64,000 nucleotides of DNA, taken from Parietaria judaica (lineage: Eukaryota > Streptophyta > Magnoliopsida > Rosales > Urticaceae). The translations under genes were made by a program, and so were the position numbers. Location of the stretch: positions 22,580,001-22,644,000 of the forward strand of contig OX940863.1 in the NCBI GenBank assembly GCA_954871525.1, in the 5' to 3' direction. The notes below the pieces were generated by a model that saw only the letters and a list, made by a program, of their open reading frames with translations, was not told where the DNA came from and did no database searches. Below are positions 45,504-56,199 of this stretch, piece by piece; the first letter of the stretch is position 1; every line of letters begins with the position of its first letter.

Positions 45504-47094
45504 CTAAAATTTACATTACGGGCCAGGGAAGGAACGATTGCCAGGGAGACGTTTCCTTTGTCACCGTCGATGGCCGCAAACAGCGGTGCCAAGTTTTTGG
45601 CTATGGACGAACTTGTTTTTTATATCAAGACTAAATATCAGTCTCATTTCAGTTTCTCATATGTTGCTTTAGTGACTAAAAATAGTCTTTGATAGTACAC
45701 TTCAATTTCGCGTATTTCTTTTTATCGACTGAAATTATTTTTCGATACCAACTCAAATCAGTCCCGTTTATTTGATATTAGGGACTGAATAAAAGTTGTT
45801 AATACCATGTATTTTTAGTCGCCTAAATAATTCTTTTTAGGAGTGAAAACAGTCTCCCATATTGTGTAACCTACCCTTAATATATTTCTTTTAAGGACTG
45901 AAATCAGTCTATAATACCAAATTTTTGTCTACGAAACATTAGGACACTTGTGACTGATTCTTTAGTTTCCAAAATATCAACAATAATATCATCGTTCACA
46001 AATATATTTCTAGCTTCCTCACAATTAGTGTTTATACCTGAAAAATACCACCACAAATAACAAACTCGTATGCCATAATCTCGATTTATTCAACCAACAA
46101 TAATCATAACATGTTTGTTACAAACGGTAAACCAATAACCAATTAAAATCTGTGAATAAATAATATGTAGCAAATCTTTAAAACATAAATCTTAACTAAC
46201 ACTCTAGATTGAGTAGTCATCTGAGCAAATCCATTTGCTCCCTGAGTCGTTGGTGTGGATACCGTGCTCACAAAATTCTGAAAGAGTAACATTAACAATG
46301 ATATCATTCCGCGTACACAATAGTACATACTATAAACTTCAGTACATGAAACAAAACAATTATAATATGATCGAGGAGATTAATGAAAGAGATTTAAAAG
46401 TTCATTATCTACTAAAGTTGATCCCAATTTTACCGTAGTTATCATAAACTATTCTAATTACTAATTAGTATATATATGTTCTGCTTCAGCTAATCTATTA
46501 AGTAAAGGATTTTCAAGTCTTCTTTTAAAACATCCCTCGGGAGTATATTTCGGTAGTATAAAGTGCATAATATTTTCAGCTTTATGATTAATCACCACAA
46601 AAATGATCAATCACCACTTGATATCTTACTCCTTTTTTTTCAAGTTTGAATAGATTCAAAGCTGGATATTTTTTGACAAAACACTGATTCTTTTATATAA
46701 AATCAGACACCATGAAAATATCACTCACCATTCACTAATCTTTTATAAAATCAATAATACACATTGCTTAGAGTTTTGAAACAATGTAATCAAAACTGTG
46801 TATAGTTTAATTCCTTCGTCAAATATACGTTTCATCACTAATATAATTCCCTAATATGATTTCTACTTCATCTAATTTCTATTTAGATTGTATACCGTCT
46901 TTCATCGAATGTATGCTTCATTACGAATATAATTTTCTTAAACAGGATATTAAGAAAGAAAACGCCAATTCCAAGCCACTTTTGATGATTAAAAAACCCT
47001 ACCAAATCGTACCAATCAAAAATCCCAAAACAAGATATATAGAAACTAGGCACCAACTCGTATAGTCAAAATAGCAGTAAGGGGCTTCGAATAT

Positions 47095-48155
47095 ACCTCA
47101 GCGGCAATGATGAACACGAAATCTGCGGTAGAGAGAGGAATGGACTTCGAGCGCAATGATGAAAAGGAGCTCAACGCAGGGGAGCTTCGCACGCTGTGAT
47201 GAACACGAGATCACCATCAGTTACTTGATATTACATTATCTTTTTTGAAACTAGCTTTAATTAGGATCAGTTAAGTTCATCTTAAGAATAGCTTTAATTT
47301 AAGTTATTTATGTTTTTGGGATGTAATTGATTGTCAATGAGTACTGGAACATCAAACTTAAACCAAATTCAAGTATGTAAAAACAACATCTAACATCAAA
47401 CCTAAAACAAACCCACCATTCCCACGTTATCTTCCTCCTGGTCTCATTAAACCCATACACACGATACCATTTCCCTCTCTCTCTCAATGTTTCTCGGCAA
47501 ACCCACATAGAACACCCTTTCAAGCTTCACCATAGCAATGGAACCAGTGAAGAGAAACCAAGCATTTTCACTTAAGGATCTTCACTGTGCTTAGTATATA
47601 TACAGAAATAAAACACCCACCCCAACCGCTCCAATTGATTCATAATTCCCTATCAAATGTCTTGCGATCAAAATAAGCGTTGAAGAGCTTCGCGCAGTGA
47701 TAAACACGAAATCTGCGGCAGAGAGGGGAGTCTACTTCGAGCGTCCATATTCCCAAAAAATCGATCGGCAAAAATTACAGTTAAACGGAATCCGAGGAAT
47801 AAGAAATTGAGGGCTCACCTCACGTAATCTGATGATGTTAGGTTGTCGGAGGAGCTTGAGTGTGGCAATCTCCCTCTTGATCTGCGCAGAGCAATCGAGT
47901 CACGACGAGGATGGATAGTAGAAAAGATATTTGAAGATAGAGGAAGGTATCTGATAGGTCGGCGATTCTGGTCTTCTCTATGATCTTGACACCGAAGGGC
48001 TTCGAGGTCTTGGGCGAGCTTGACCTTGCCGAAGTTGCCTTCTCCGAGAGTCCTTCTCCTCGCCGTGATTTTATGGAATTACATTTGAGAATTATATCAG
48101 TGATGAACATGAGATCTAGGGTTTAGGGAGAAGTCTTCGCGCGTAGATGAAAATT
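47095..48155 (-). repeat. Thrice-repeated 5' flank of the captured gene
   Basis: Versions of GATGAACACGAAATCTGCGG with nearby GGACTTCGA occur near 47111, 47697 and 48101. They look like duplicated copies of the captured gene's upstream region. Confidence 0.5.
47819..48064 (-). pseudogene. CIPK-type protein kinase fragment captured by the CACTA-like element
   Basis: On the minus strand, 48064 to about 47949 encodes RTLGEGNFGKVKLA, the glycine-rich ATP-binding loop. A one-base frame change follows, and then KPFGVKIIEKTRIADLSD, which includes the VAIK-type lysine region (VKII). After a short intron-like stretch ending CTGCGCAG, 47881-47819 encodes IKREIATLKLLRQPNIIRL and ends at a GTGAG donor. 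This order and wording match the N-lobe of CBL-interacting protein kinases (SnRK3/CIPK). The catalytic loop and NAF domain are absent. Exon-intron structure is kept, so the capture was of genomic DNA. The source gene is not in this window. Confidence 0.65.
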
Positions 48156-48907
48156 GGACTTCGATTGACATTGAGGCTTTTTTGTGGTTTTGACGAATGC
48201 TTGGATTTCCCCCCCTTTTTTATTTTATTTTAACAAAAGCCATAGACTTTGTGTTATCAAAATTGGGATTTACACGAGAATAATAAAAGGACTTTATATC
48301 TATTTAGCTTATATTATTAGGTAATATTATTATTTACTGCTATATATTAAATATAAAGAGTTTTGGTAATATGAATGAGACAAAAAATAATCTTTGATCG
48401 TATTGTTCAATATAAAAGGTAGAATAACATACATGTTGCATACGACATTTAGGACAATTGAACTTCAGAGACTAAAAATCAGTCTTCAACTAATTCTCAC
48501 GCCAACTCCAATTGATACTAAAAATCAGTCTCTAATATGTTTCCTGGTTGAATATTCGTTGTTTATTTAAGACTGAATATCACTCCCTAATTCTTTCTCT
48601 ATAAACATTTTGGAGACTAAACATCAGTTATAAATAGGGTTTAAAATGCATAATTTGGCGCCGAATTATTAGAGACAGAAACTTAGTCCTCGATCATTAT
48701 CTAAACGAATTGTATTAACCACTGAAGGCCAGTTCCAAAAAAATTAATATATGAAACACTTTGAAAACTGAGTTTTAGTTTTGAATAAGTTCCTTGATTA
48801 GTGCCAAATAAAGTGAGACTGAAAATCAGTCCTTGATCTTTTCCCCTGTAAAATTTTTATAACGACTAAATTTCAGTCCCAAATTAGATAGAGATTTGGA
48901 TTATTAA

Positions 48908-49860
48908 GGACTAATTTTTACTCCCAAATATGTTCATTCCTCTTACTATAGAGACTGGAAATCGGTCCCCACTAATTAGTCCCCAATTATTACTAGTACC
49001 ACATAATAGAGACCGGATATTAGTCCCTAAAAATTTTGCGCCATTTTCAATAATGATGGAACGTATGGCGGACTGAAATTCAGTAGCCATTAAGTTTGCC
49101 AGAAAAATCGTAAATGAGAAAAATATATTAGCAACTGAAAAATCAGTCACTAACATTAGTGGAATGAAAATCAGTCCCCAATAGCATCGTATACTGATAA
49201 ATCAGTCCCGATTATGTATTATTACGGACTAACTTTTACTCACAAATATTTTCATTCTTCTTAGTATAGAGACTGGAAATCAGTCCCCAATAACCAGTCC
49301 CCAATTATTACTAGTACCACATAATAGAGACTGGATGTCAGTCCCCAATAATTTTGCGTCATTTTCAATAATAATGGAACATATGGGGACTGAAATTCAG
49401 TAGCCATTAAGTTTGCCAGAAAAATCTTAAAGGACAAAAATAAATTAGCTACTGAAAATCAGTCACTAATATTACTCGAATGAAAATCAGTCCACAATAG
49501 CATCGGGTACTGATAAATCAGTCCCAATTATGGATTATTAAGGACTAATTTTTACTCTCAAATATGTTTATTCTACTTGCATTTACAAGCACCACATAAT
49601 AAAGACTGCAAATCAGTCTTCAATAATTTTGCGCCATTTTGAATAAGAGGGGAACATATATGGGACTGAAACTTAGTAGCCAATAAGTTTTCCTGAAAAA
49701 TCTTTAAGGACAAAAATACATTCGCAACTAAAATTTAGTCTCAAAAAAGGTGCCCGATTATTAGCAACTGAAAATCAGTCCCTAAGTTTAGTCCCATGAA
49801 AATCAGTCCCGAATACCATCAGGTACTGATAAATCAGTCTTAGATATATAGTATTCGAGA
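48908..49860. repeat. Three tandem copies of an about 317-bp unit
   Basis: Units start GGACTAA at 48908, 49226 and 49542 and share GAGACTGGAAATC, TTTTGCGCCATTTT and GTACTGATAAATCAGTC words. They form the subterminal region of the CACTA-like element. Confidence 0.82.
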
Positions 49861-49914
49861 CTGATATATCAGTCTTTCATAAAATAGTCCCAGATGCTCA
49901 CTTTTCTTGTAGTT

Positions 49915-51237
49915 ATGAGTCGATGTGTTCTTGGGTCGGGAACTCCATGTTCCGGGTTGAAGAGGGGTTGGTACGAACCGGGCTACCCAAATTGATGCTT
50001 ACTTTGGGACGGGGTCTGGCCTTCTCCTCTACCAAGGATCTCACTGTCTAAGCAAGCTCTTGGACAAGGGTTTCCTGATACAAAAGAAATAAAATATTCA
50101 GACAATTGTCTAACTTACTCTACAAAATAATAGATAAATATACAGAAAACTATCTAACTAATTCAACAAAACCATATATACGTTAATTACAGTAATTGTC
50201 CATCTTATATATTACGTACCAACGTGTCGATCTTTTTTCCTTGTCGCTCGATTTCAACATGTTGTTGCTCGATCTTCTTTCCTTGACACTCAATTTCAAC
50301 CCGTTGTTGCTCGAACTCATCCTTCGCTCTTGGAGTGGAAGGACCATTCTTATCGTTACCAACTTCCGGAAAAAATGGACAGACAACAATGGTTTACACA
50401 CGATAAAAGTTTCAAACATTAGTAGTGAAAAATTAAAAACTGTCTAACCAGAACAAATAAACTATCCGAACTAAAACTCAAAAGTACCTTTTTCCTTTTG
50501 AAAAATGTTTTGGCAGTGGCGAAATCAGTGATCTCCGGTAGAACACGTAAAGCCCACGTGAATAATGGCTTATCATACCCTTCGAAAGTATAGTGGGGTA
50601 TTTTTTTGGAATTAGGGTAGCTCTTGCGGTATTTTTTTACAATTTTTGGTCAATTAAACTTCCGAATGAATTCGGATGTTTGCTTCCACGCGATGTTGGC
50701 CCACGGTCTCGCCAAATATTCTTCCTCAGGAATGAGATGTGATTCCGGCGCGTACCTTTTTTTGTTCTACCGCCCAAGCAATACACCCTCGACTAGAAGA
50801 AAAAGCCCTTCCCGTAATTTGTAATCCAGATGTACATCCGCATTGTAGAATGCATCTTCAATTTGACCGTAACTCAAGATTTCCTCCTTCGGGATATTCT
50901 TAACCGACGCCTCGGTGTAGAACTCGAATTCCGGATCGAATTTAAGGCCCGTTAAAGCTTCAAACTCCCGCGGACCAAACTTACAGACGACATCACCAAA
51001 CTTGAACCAAATCTCATCCGAAGTTCCTACGCTCGGAATTCGGCGGAGTAAGACTTGATGGACCAATCCCTTCGTTGATGGGGGATAATGCTCCTCCACA
51101 ATGCAACGGAACTGAGATTGCTCTACCTGCTGCAAAAAACCCAGATCCAACCTATCAATTAGTCCCGCCAACCGGGTCCGTGAAGGGTACGACACTTGGG
51201 CTGGACCCCAACTATCTACACCCGCAACATAACTCAT
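49915..51237 (-). pseudogene. DUF1985-containing (Ulp1-associated) gene of the MULE, truncated
   Basis: The first exon (51237 to about 50488) starts MSYVAGVDSW. It carries a DUF1985-like domain (FKFGDVVCKFGPREFEALTG, EGLFLLVEGVLLGR), a stop at 50767, and then ARPWANIAWKQTSEFIRKF, a further stop, and FTWALRVLPEITDF. A second exon ending at 50220 encodes a heptad-like coiled coil with repeated VEIERQGKKI units. A third (50074-49915) encodes a low-complexity region with one TAG and is cut by the CACTA-like element. In related genes a Ulp1 cysteine protease domain follows; it is not visible here. The stops and truncation make it non-functional. Confidence 0.72.
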
Positions 51238-51360
51238 ACCTACATAAATGTGTACTTAAAAAAATACATCTAATCTCAGGAGAATCGAAAAGGACATTTC
51301 TGAGAAATTATAATCAACAAAAATTAAATCAATAAATTAACGAAACATACTTCTGGGTAT

Positions 51361-51653
51361 TTTGGATGGCGAGGGTTTCGCAGAGGTAGCCGGGTTTGAA
51401 GGTGACAAAGTCGCCTCCCTCACACGATCGGGAAGCTCAATCGACGGGTTTGGATGGCGAGGGTTTCGCAGAGGTCGCCAGGTTTGAAGGTATCAGAGCC
51501 GCCTCCCTCACGCGATCGGGAAGCTCACTCGACGGGTTTGGATGGTGACCGTTTCGCAGAGGTCGCCGGGTTTGAAGATGACTGAGCGGCCTCCTTCACG
51601 CGATCGGGAAGCTCAATCGACGGATTTGGATGGCGAGGGTTTCGGGGTTTTGC
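51361..51653 (-). repeat. 88-bp unit repeated three times, plus a partial fourth
   Basis: Units start TTTGGATGG at 51361, 51449, 51537 and (partial) 51625. They lie between the right TIR and the DUF1985 start, in the likely promoter or 5' UTR. The 88-bp period is not a multiple of three. Confidence 0.85.
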
Positions 51654-52317
51654 AGAGTGTATCGTTTGCTTTCAGAGAGAGAGAGAGAGAGTGAGAGTGT
51701 GAGGTTCGAGTGAAAATTGAGGGTAAAAAAGGGTAGTATTGTCCAAAACATGGCAAAATATAAAATGGGGAATAAAATTTCAGAAACATGAAATCGGGGA
51801 ACAAAACGGGTATAACTTGCATTTTGGGGGTTATTTTTCAAGTTTCCCTATATATATATGTACATATGAAATTTGATAAAGTTTTCTTTAAAAAAAATTC
51901 AATTATGAAAAAAATAATAATTAAGAGATACTCGCGGCAAAATATTTAAATATAGATAAAAATGACCGCAATTGGCATACTCATTTTTTTTATTACGGTG
52001 TATATTTTTGATGTTATTAATAGGGTATATATTTAAGTACACAATATATATTTTTGGTACCACACTTTTGCACTTTTGACAATATTAGTAATATAGACCG
52101 CGACAGAAAATGTTAAATATGCCGTTGTTCACCAATTTGTATGTTTCTATAAATATCTCATATTAAAATAACTAAATTAATAAAAAATTAGTACCTAATT
52201 TGAGACTAATCAATTATTTTCTACGTTCATTACCTAATTGGAATATCATTATGACCTACTTAATTCAATTTGTCATATGTCACCCCCTACTAAACATCCT
52301 GCGTCCCTGTATATATA

Positions 52318-52560
52318 GTACATGGTAAAGTACATATATACTTTTACTTCCATTAGAAAAAATTAACTAGTAAATTTGCTACCGAAAGGGTATTGGTATT
52401 AATGCTGAAGGTAAAGTTCTGTGTATTTTGAAAGAATGTTTGCTTATATCGGCAATATATATATATATATATATAGTATATGAAAGACACGTCACATGTC
52501 TAGTGATGTATTATTAATATATTTTTGGAGCTTCAAATTAATATTTTGGAAAATACTTCA

Positions 52561-52619
<59 letters not shown>

Positions 52620-52911
52620 TATATAGTACGTTCAATTCAACTTAGCATCTAATTTCTAAATACAGGTTTTTTTTTTTCTTTTTTTTTTTTTTCTTTTTTC
52701 TCTTCATTTATCAATTTTAGAAACTATGTAAATAATAATGATTTTTTTGTCATTTTAACTAGAATTCAAGAATCATAAACACTACAAACTTGTTATACCG
52801 ACCAATTGACTTAGAGCCAAAACCCTTAGAAGAAGCCAAAGTAGTGATCAATCTCAAATCACAAGCACAACTACCACCAAACACCCTCCATTAATTAATT
52901 AAGTCCCAACC
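52318..52911. other. Upstream region of LTP copy 6 with AT microsatellite
   Basis: AT-rich, with an uninterrupted (AT)n run at about 52565-52613 and T-rich tracts at 52664-52700. No gene is seen. ACTACCACCAAACACC at 52870 resembles the sequence upstream of LTP copies 2, 3 and 7. Confidence 0.6.
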
Positions 52912-52932
52912 CCACAAAACTCACCTATAAAA
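52912..52932 (+). promoter_or_regulatory. Core promoter of LTP copy 6
   Basis: CCACAAAACTCACCTATAAAA; the TATA box begins at 52926, 116 nt before the ATG. Confidence 0.7.
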
Positions 52933-53041
52933 TCACCGAAACATTTCTCCTTTTTCCACACCAATCACACTCGATCGAAGAACCCTAGCTTTCCAGATCG
53001 AATCCACATATTATTCTAAAGAATTAACACATTCATTAGCC

Positions 53042-53472
53042 ATGGCCCTTAGCTCCTCGGTTGTGAAGCTTCTTTGCGTGGCAGTTGTTGTCATGCTCGT
53101 GGTTGCTCCGGCGGCGGAGGCCTTGACTTGTGGCCAAGTTTCCGGTGGACTCTCGCCGTGCATCAACTACCTCAAGAGCGACGGCGCTCAGGCCGTCCCG
53201 GCAGGCTGCTGCAACGGAATCAAGTCGCTCAACAACGCAGCCAAGACGACGCCAGACCGCCAAACCGCTTGCAAGTGCCTCAAATCGGCCGCTGGAAGCA
53301 TCAAAGGCATCAACCTCGGCCTCGCCACCGGACTTCCCGGCAAGTGCGGCATCAGCGTGCCCTACAAGATCAGCCCCTCCACCAACTGCGACAGGTGAAT
53401 AATCACAATATCATCCTTAATTAGCACTAAATGGTAATTAAAATACTCAACTAGAGTTTAAAATAATATATG

Positions 53473-53557
<85 letters not shown>

Positions 53558-53633
53558 TGTCTTTTGTTTGTACGAGGTATGGATAACTTATTTATTACCT
53601 TTTTTTTTTTTTTTTTTTTGCAGCGTGAAGTGA
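53042..53633 (+). CDS. Type 1 non-specific lipid transfer protein (LTP copy 6)
   Basis: Coding exons are 53042..53394 and 53624..53633, giving 120 aa. The 229-nt phase-2 intron contains a long (ATT)n microsatellite and a 20-nt poly-T tract next to the acceptor. The signal peptide is residues 1-27 ([12 protein letters not shown], cut after AEA). Cysteines run x9, x15, CC, x19, CxC, x22, x13; the second spacer is one residue longer than in its neighbours. TTPDR and PYKIS are present. The C-terminus after splicing is CDSVK. It is a secreted lipid-binding protein by family. Closest relatives in the window are copies 5 and 7. Confidence 0.93.
53473..53556 (+). repeat. (ATT)n microsatellite in the LTP copy 6 intron
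   Basis: An uninterrupted TTA/ATT run of about 84 nt inside the intron, likely to be length-polymorphic. Confidence 0.92.
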
Positions 53634-56086
53634 AGATGATATTGATGTGGATTGATCGAGAGATTATCTACAAAACTATATTATAGTATATTTTGATGCG
53701 AATAAAACGTATGTATGGGTATTTCCATGCAAAAGCTTCATGTAGTATCGATGAGTTATTTCATAATAACAAATCGAATATTGTAGTTCCTTTTCGCTAT
53801 TATTATGATTACTTAAATACAATTTAGCGTTATTATTATAAAAGGATGCAATAATAATGAGCCATTTTGATATGCTTTAATAAATAATAATGAGTAATGA
53901 CAACATAAACAATTTGTAAAGCAGATAATAATCCACATCTAATACCAAAAATACTTGTCTATATATTATAATCGAACCTAACATTTTGTTATCTTAACTA
54001 TTAGATATCGACTTCAAATTTTACATTCACTATGTACATTTTCTGTTTAAAATCCAACAATATCTTTTTTTTTTTTTTTTTGAAATCTCAATTTTACAAA
54101 AATAATATGGCTCTCACGATCAACTTAAAAATATTGAAGTCTAGTAATTTTTTTTAAATAAAAATTATCCTAACTTAGTTTGATGGCATTTAGAAACTGA
54201 TGCTGGCCAAAATGCGGACTTCGGTTTTTTAACGCATTCTATATTTTATACTTATATGTCGTTTTTAATTATTGTTGTTTATTGTTAGTTTTGTTGTCAT
54301 TTTGATTTCCGCAAAAACTACATGTCATTAGCTTTAGCAAAAACTACATGTCGTTTTTGTTTAGGTTGTTGATGCATTATATAAGTATCATTTTGTGTGT
54401 TGTAAGGAAGATAGATGTTGATGAAATGAAAAATTGAAGCTTGAGAGTTTCCCCCAAATCCGAGCGTCGTGAGCGAGCTCCGTGTTTGATGCCTTCGATC
54501 CGGTATCCGTGCGCGGATCAACGGTTCTTGGATGCCCAAGCCTAGCTATTCGTGCGCGAATCAATAGGCGAGGAAGGTTCTTCGATCTGGTATTCGCGAG
54601 CGAATCAACGATCCTAGTTCAACTATCACGGTAATGATATCTATCTAGTTCGATTTGTATTTTAGTTTTCCTCCGCTGCGTCAGAAACTGTGTAAAGTAC
54701 TACCTAAAATTAATAGACAATATAAAATAGTAACTCATGAAATATTTAAACATTGCTAAGTCCATGTTTTTAAATGTGAGAATTAACATACTTGATCCTG
54801 AGATAGTGGCTTTTTTTTTCGATCACTCATTTAAGAACGAACCCTTTTATTTTTATGTGATTTTTATGTGAAATATTGAGGTTTCACCTTAAAATTAACT
54901 TGCTATACGTCGAATTTCAACTCGGAATATTAATTATATGTGCTAAACATATAATAAATTATCATTTTATTCGTTATTGACACCAAACGAATATTCTCTC
55001 AATTTTTTTAAAATAAATATAAAAATATAAGACATATATGATATAATTGGTGAAAATTATTCACTTTGTATTTATGTTAGTTTGACTACGTAAAATAATT
55101 ATGTCTCATTCCAATTTTGTTTTCCTATTTGTCTCATCTCTCAAGTAAATATACTATATTTTATTATACTATTTTTAGCGAATTTTCACAGGGATATTTA
55201 ATATTTTAATTACTATATATAAAATATGAATTCATGTTGCTACTTTCGAAATGTATTATATATACCATCCATACACGTGGATCCGTTTGTTAATTACATG
55301 TATTTAATTCTTGAATATATGTAATAATCTACATGTATATACTGTCTACTATATATATGTTCTAAATTCTTGGGATCCTCAATTTTCCTCGCCAAATTCA
55401 TTAATATTTCTAATCTCCCAACTAAAAATAATTAATTACATACTAACAGCTGGCGATCAATGCTAATTAATAAATACTGTATAGGAGCAGTATAGAAACC
55501 ACGCGTTCTCGTTTTACAACGTCGCTGCAAGATTCAACCAAGACCGCTGAATCTTGGTACTACCTATATATAGGTAATTTAATTAATTATCATTAAGCAA
55601 TTGCGTTTCTCGAAACCCTAGCTTATCTAATTTATTCAAATTATTTATAAAGTTAATAGCCGCCTAAGTATTTAATATTTTTATTTATAATGGTAAAAAC
55701 TTATTTTTCACGACCAAAACCAAAGGTCTCAATAATATATCTTTTTCCACTATTGAATCGTTTACTATTTTTCTTTCCTCTTAAATTTTATTTATTTTAT
55801 TTATATTAATTTAACATAATTTTACATGTGCCATTAAGTCTTGGAGATATATCACTTCCGAGAGAGAAGTTTGTTAAAGGCATAAATTTTTTTGATGTAT
55901 CAATTAAAAAATTGGACGGAATATTTTTAAGAACTTTAACCAAAAAATAAAATATACACCCACAAAAATAAAAGGATTAGGTACTTAATTACTATTAATC
56001 TTCTTCTTATTATTACTTTATTAATTATTAATTAATTAGTATCATAGTATGATGCTTAACTGCCACCAAGCACCAAACCCTAAAGC
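53634..56086. other. Intergenic DNA between LTP copies 6 and 7
   Basis: AT-rich. A GC-richer island at about 54460-54680 with CGTGCGCGGATCAACG and CGTGCGCGAATCAATA repeats may be a retroelement LTR end, but no pair or duplication was found. No gene is supported. Confidence 0.5.
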
Positions 56087-56107
56087 CCACAAAGCTCACC
56101 TATAAAA
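56087..56107 (+). promoter_or_regulatory. Core promoter of LTP copy 7
   Basis: CCACAAAGCTCACCTATAAAA. The TATA box (56101-56107) lies 3 nt before an upstream ATG at 56110, so that ATG is before the likely transcription start. The ATG at 56200 is the real start. Confidence 0.72.
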
Positions 56108-56199
56108 CCATGGCCAAAACTTTGCTTTCAACACACCAACACAAAACACAAAGTAAACCCTTGCTTTCCAATACACTAAGATCAATACCATCCAACAAT

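Larger units (their letters stand above)
45530..49913 (-). mobile_element. CACTA-like element with subterminal repeat arrays (one end only)
   Basis: The right end, read on the minus strand, starts ACTACAAGAAAA (49913-49902), the CACTA terminal motif without its first C. Dozens of short palindromic words such as GACTGAAAATCAGTC fill 45630-45930 and 48400-49900, like CACTA subterminal repeats. The left terminus was not found, so that boundary is approximate. The element interrupts the DUF1985 gene. No CACTA transposase is recognised. The middle carries kinase gene fragments. Confidence 0.6.
42231..51848. mobile_element. 9.6-kb MULE with MURA and DUF1985 genes (Kaonashi-like)
   Basis: The TIRs (about 42231-42385 and 51705-51848) start GGGAAACTTGAAAAA and contain CCCAAAATGCAAGTTATACC on both strands. 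The flanks are TA repeats, so the target duplication is ambiguous. Two broken genes converge: a MURA transposase (+) and a DUF1985 gene (-). DUF1985 in MULEs is known from elements that acquired Ulp1 (SUMO protease) sequence. The Ulp1 domain itself is not seen because the gene is cut at 49915 by another element. The TIRs are related to those of the MULE at 20644-27792. Confidence 0.82.
41275..52309. mobile_element. hAT-type element split by nested insertions
   Basis: Ends CAGGGACGGAAGCACG and (minus) CAGGGACGCAGGATG are flanked by TATATATA on both sides (41267-41274, 52310-52317). The ends and inner TGTCACCCCC words match the family at 31184. Its own sequence is only about 41275-41317, 41928-42230 and 51849-52309; the rest is a solo LTR and a MULE. 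Confidence 0.75.

Noticed and set aside
46143..47523. Short frames in the AT-rich middle of the CACTA-like region
   Set aside because: No motif, no splice structure and low-complexity composition. Only the kinase fragment at 47819-48064 has recognisable content.
54420..54690. Possible gene or LTR in the GC-richer island
   Set aside because: No open frame with a motif, no pair of LTRs and no duplication were found, so it was left as unassigned.
56110..56199. Upstream in-frame ATG extending LTP copy 7 by 30 residues
   Set aside because: It lies 3 nt after the TATA box, so before the likely transcription start, and the extension would precede a normal signal peptide.
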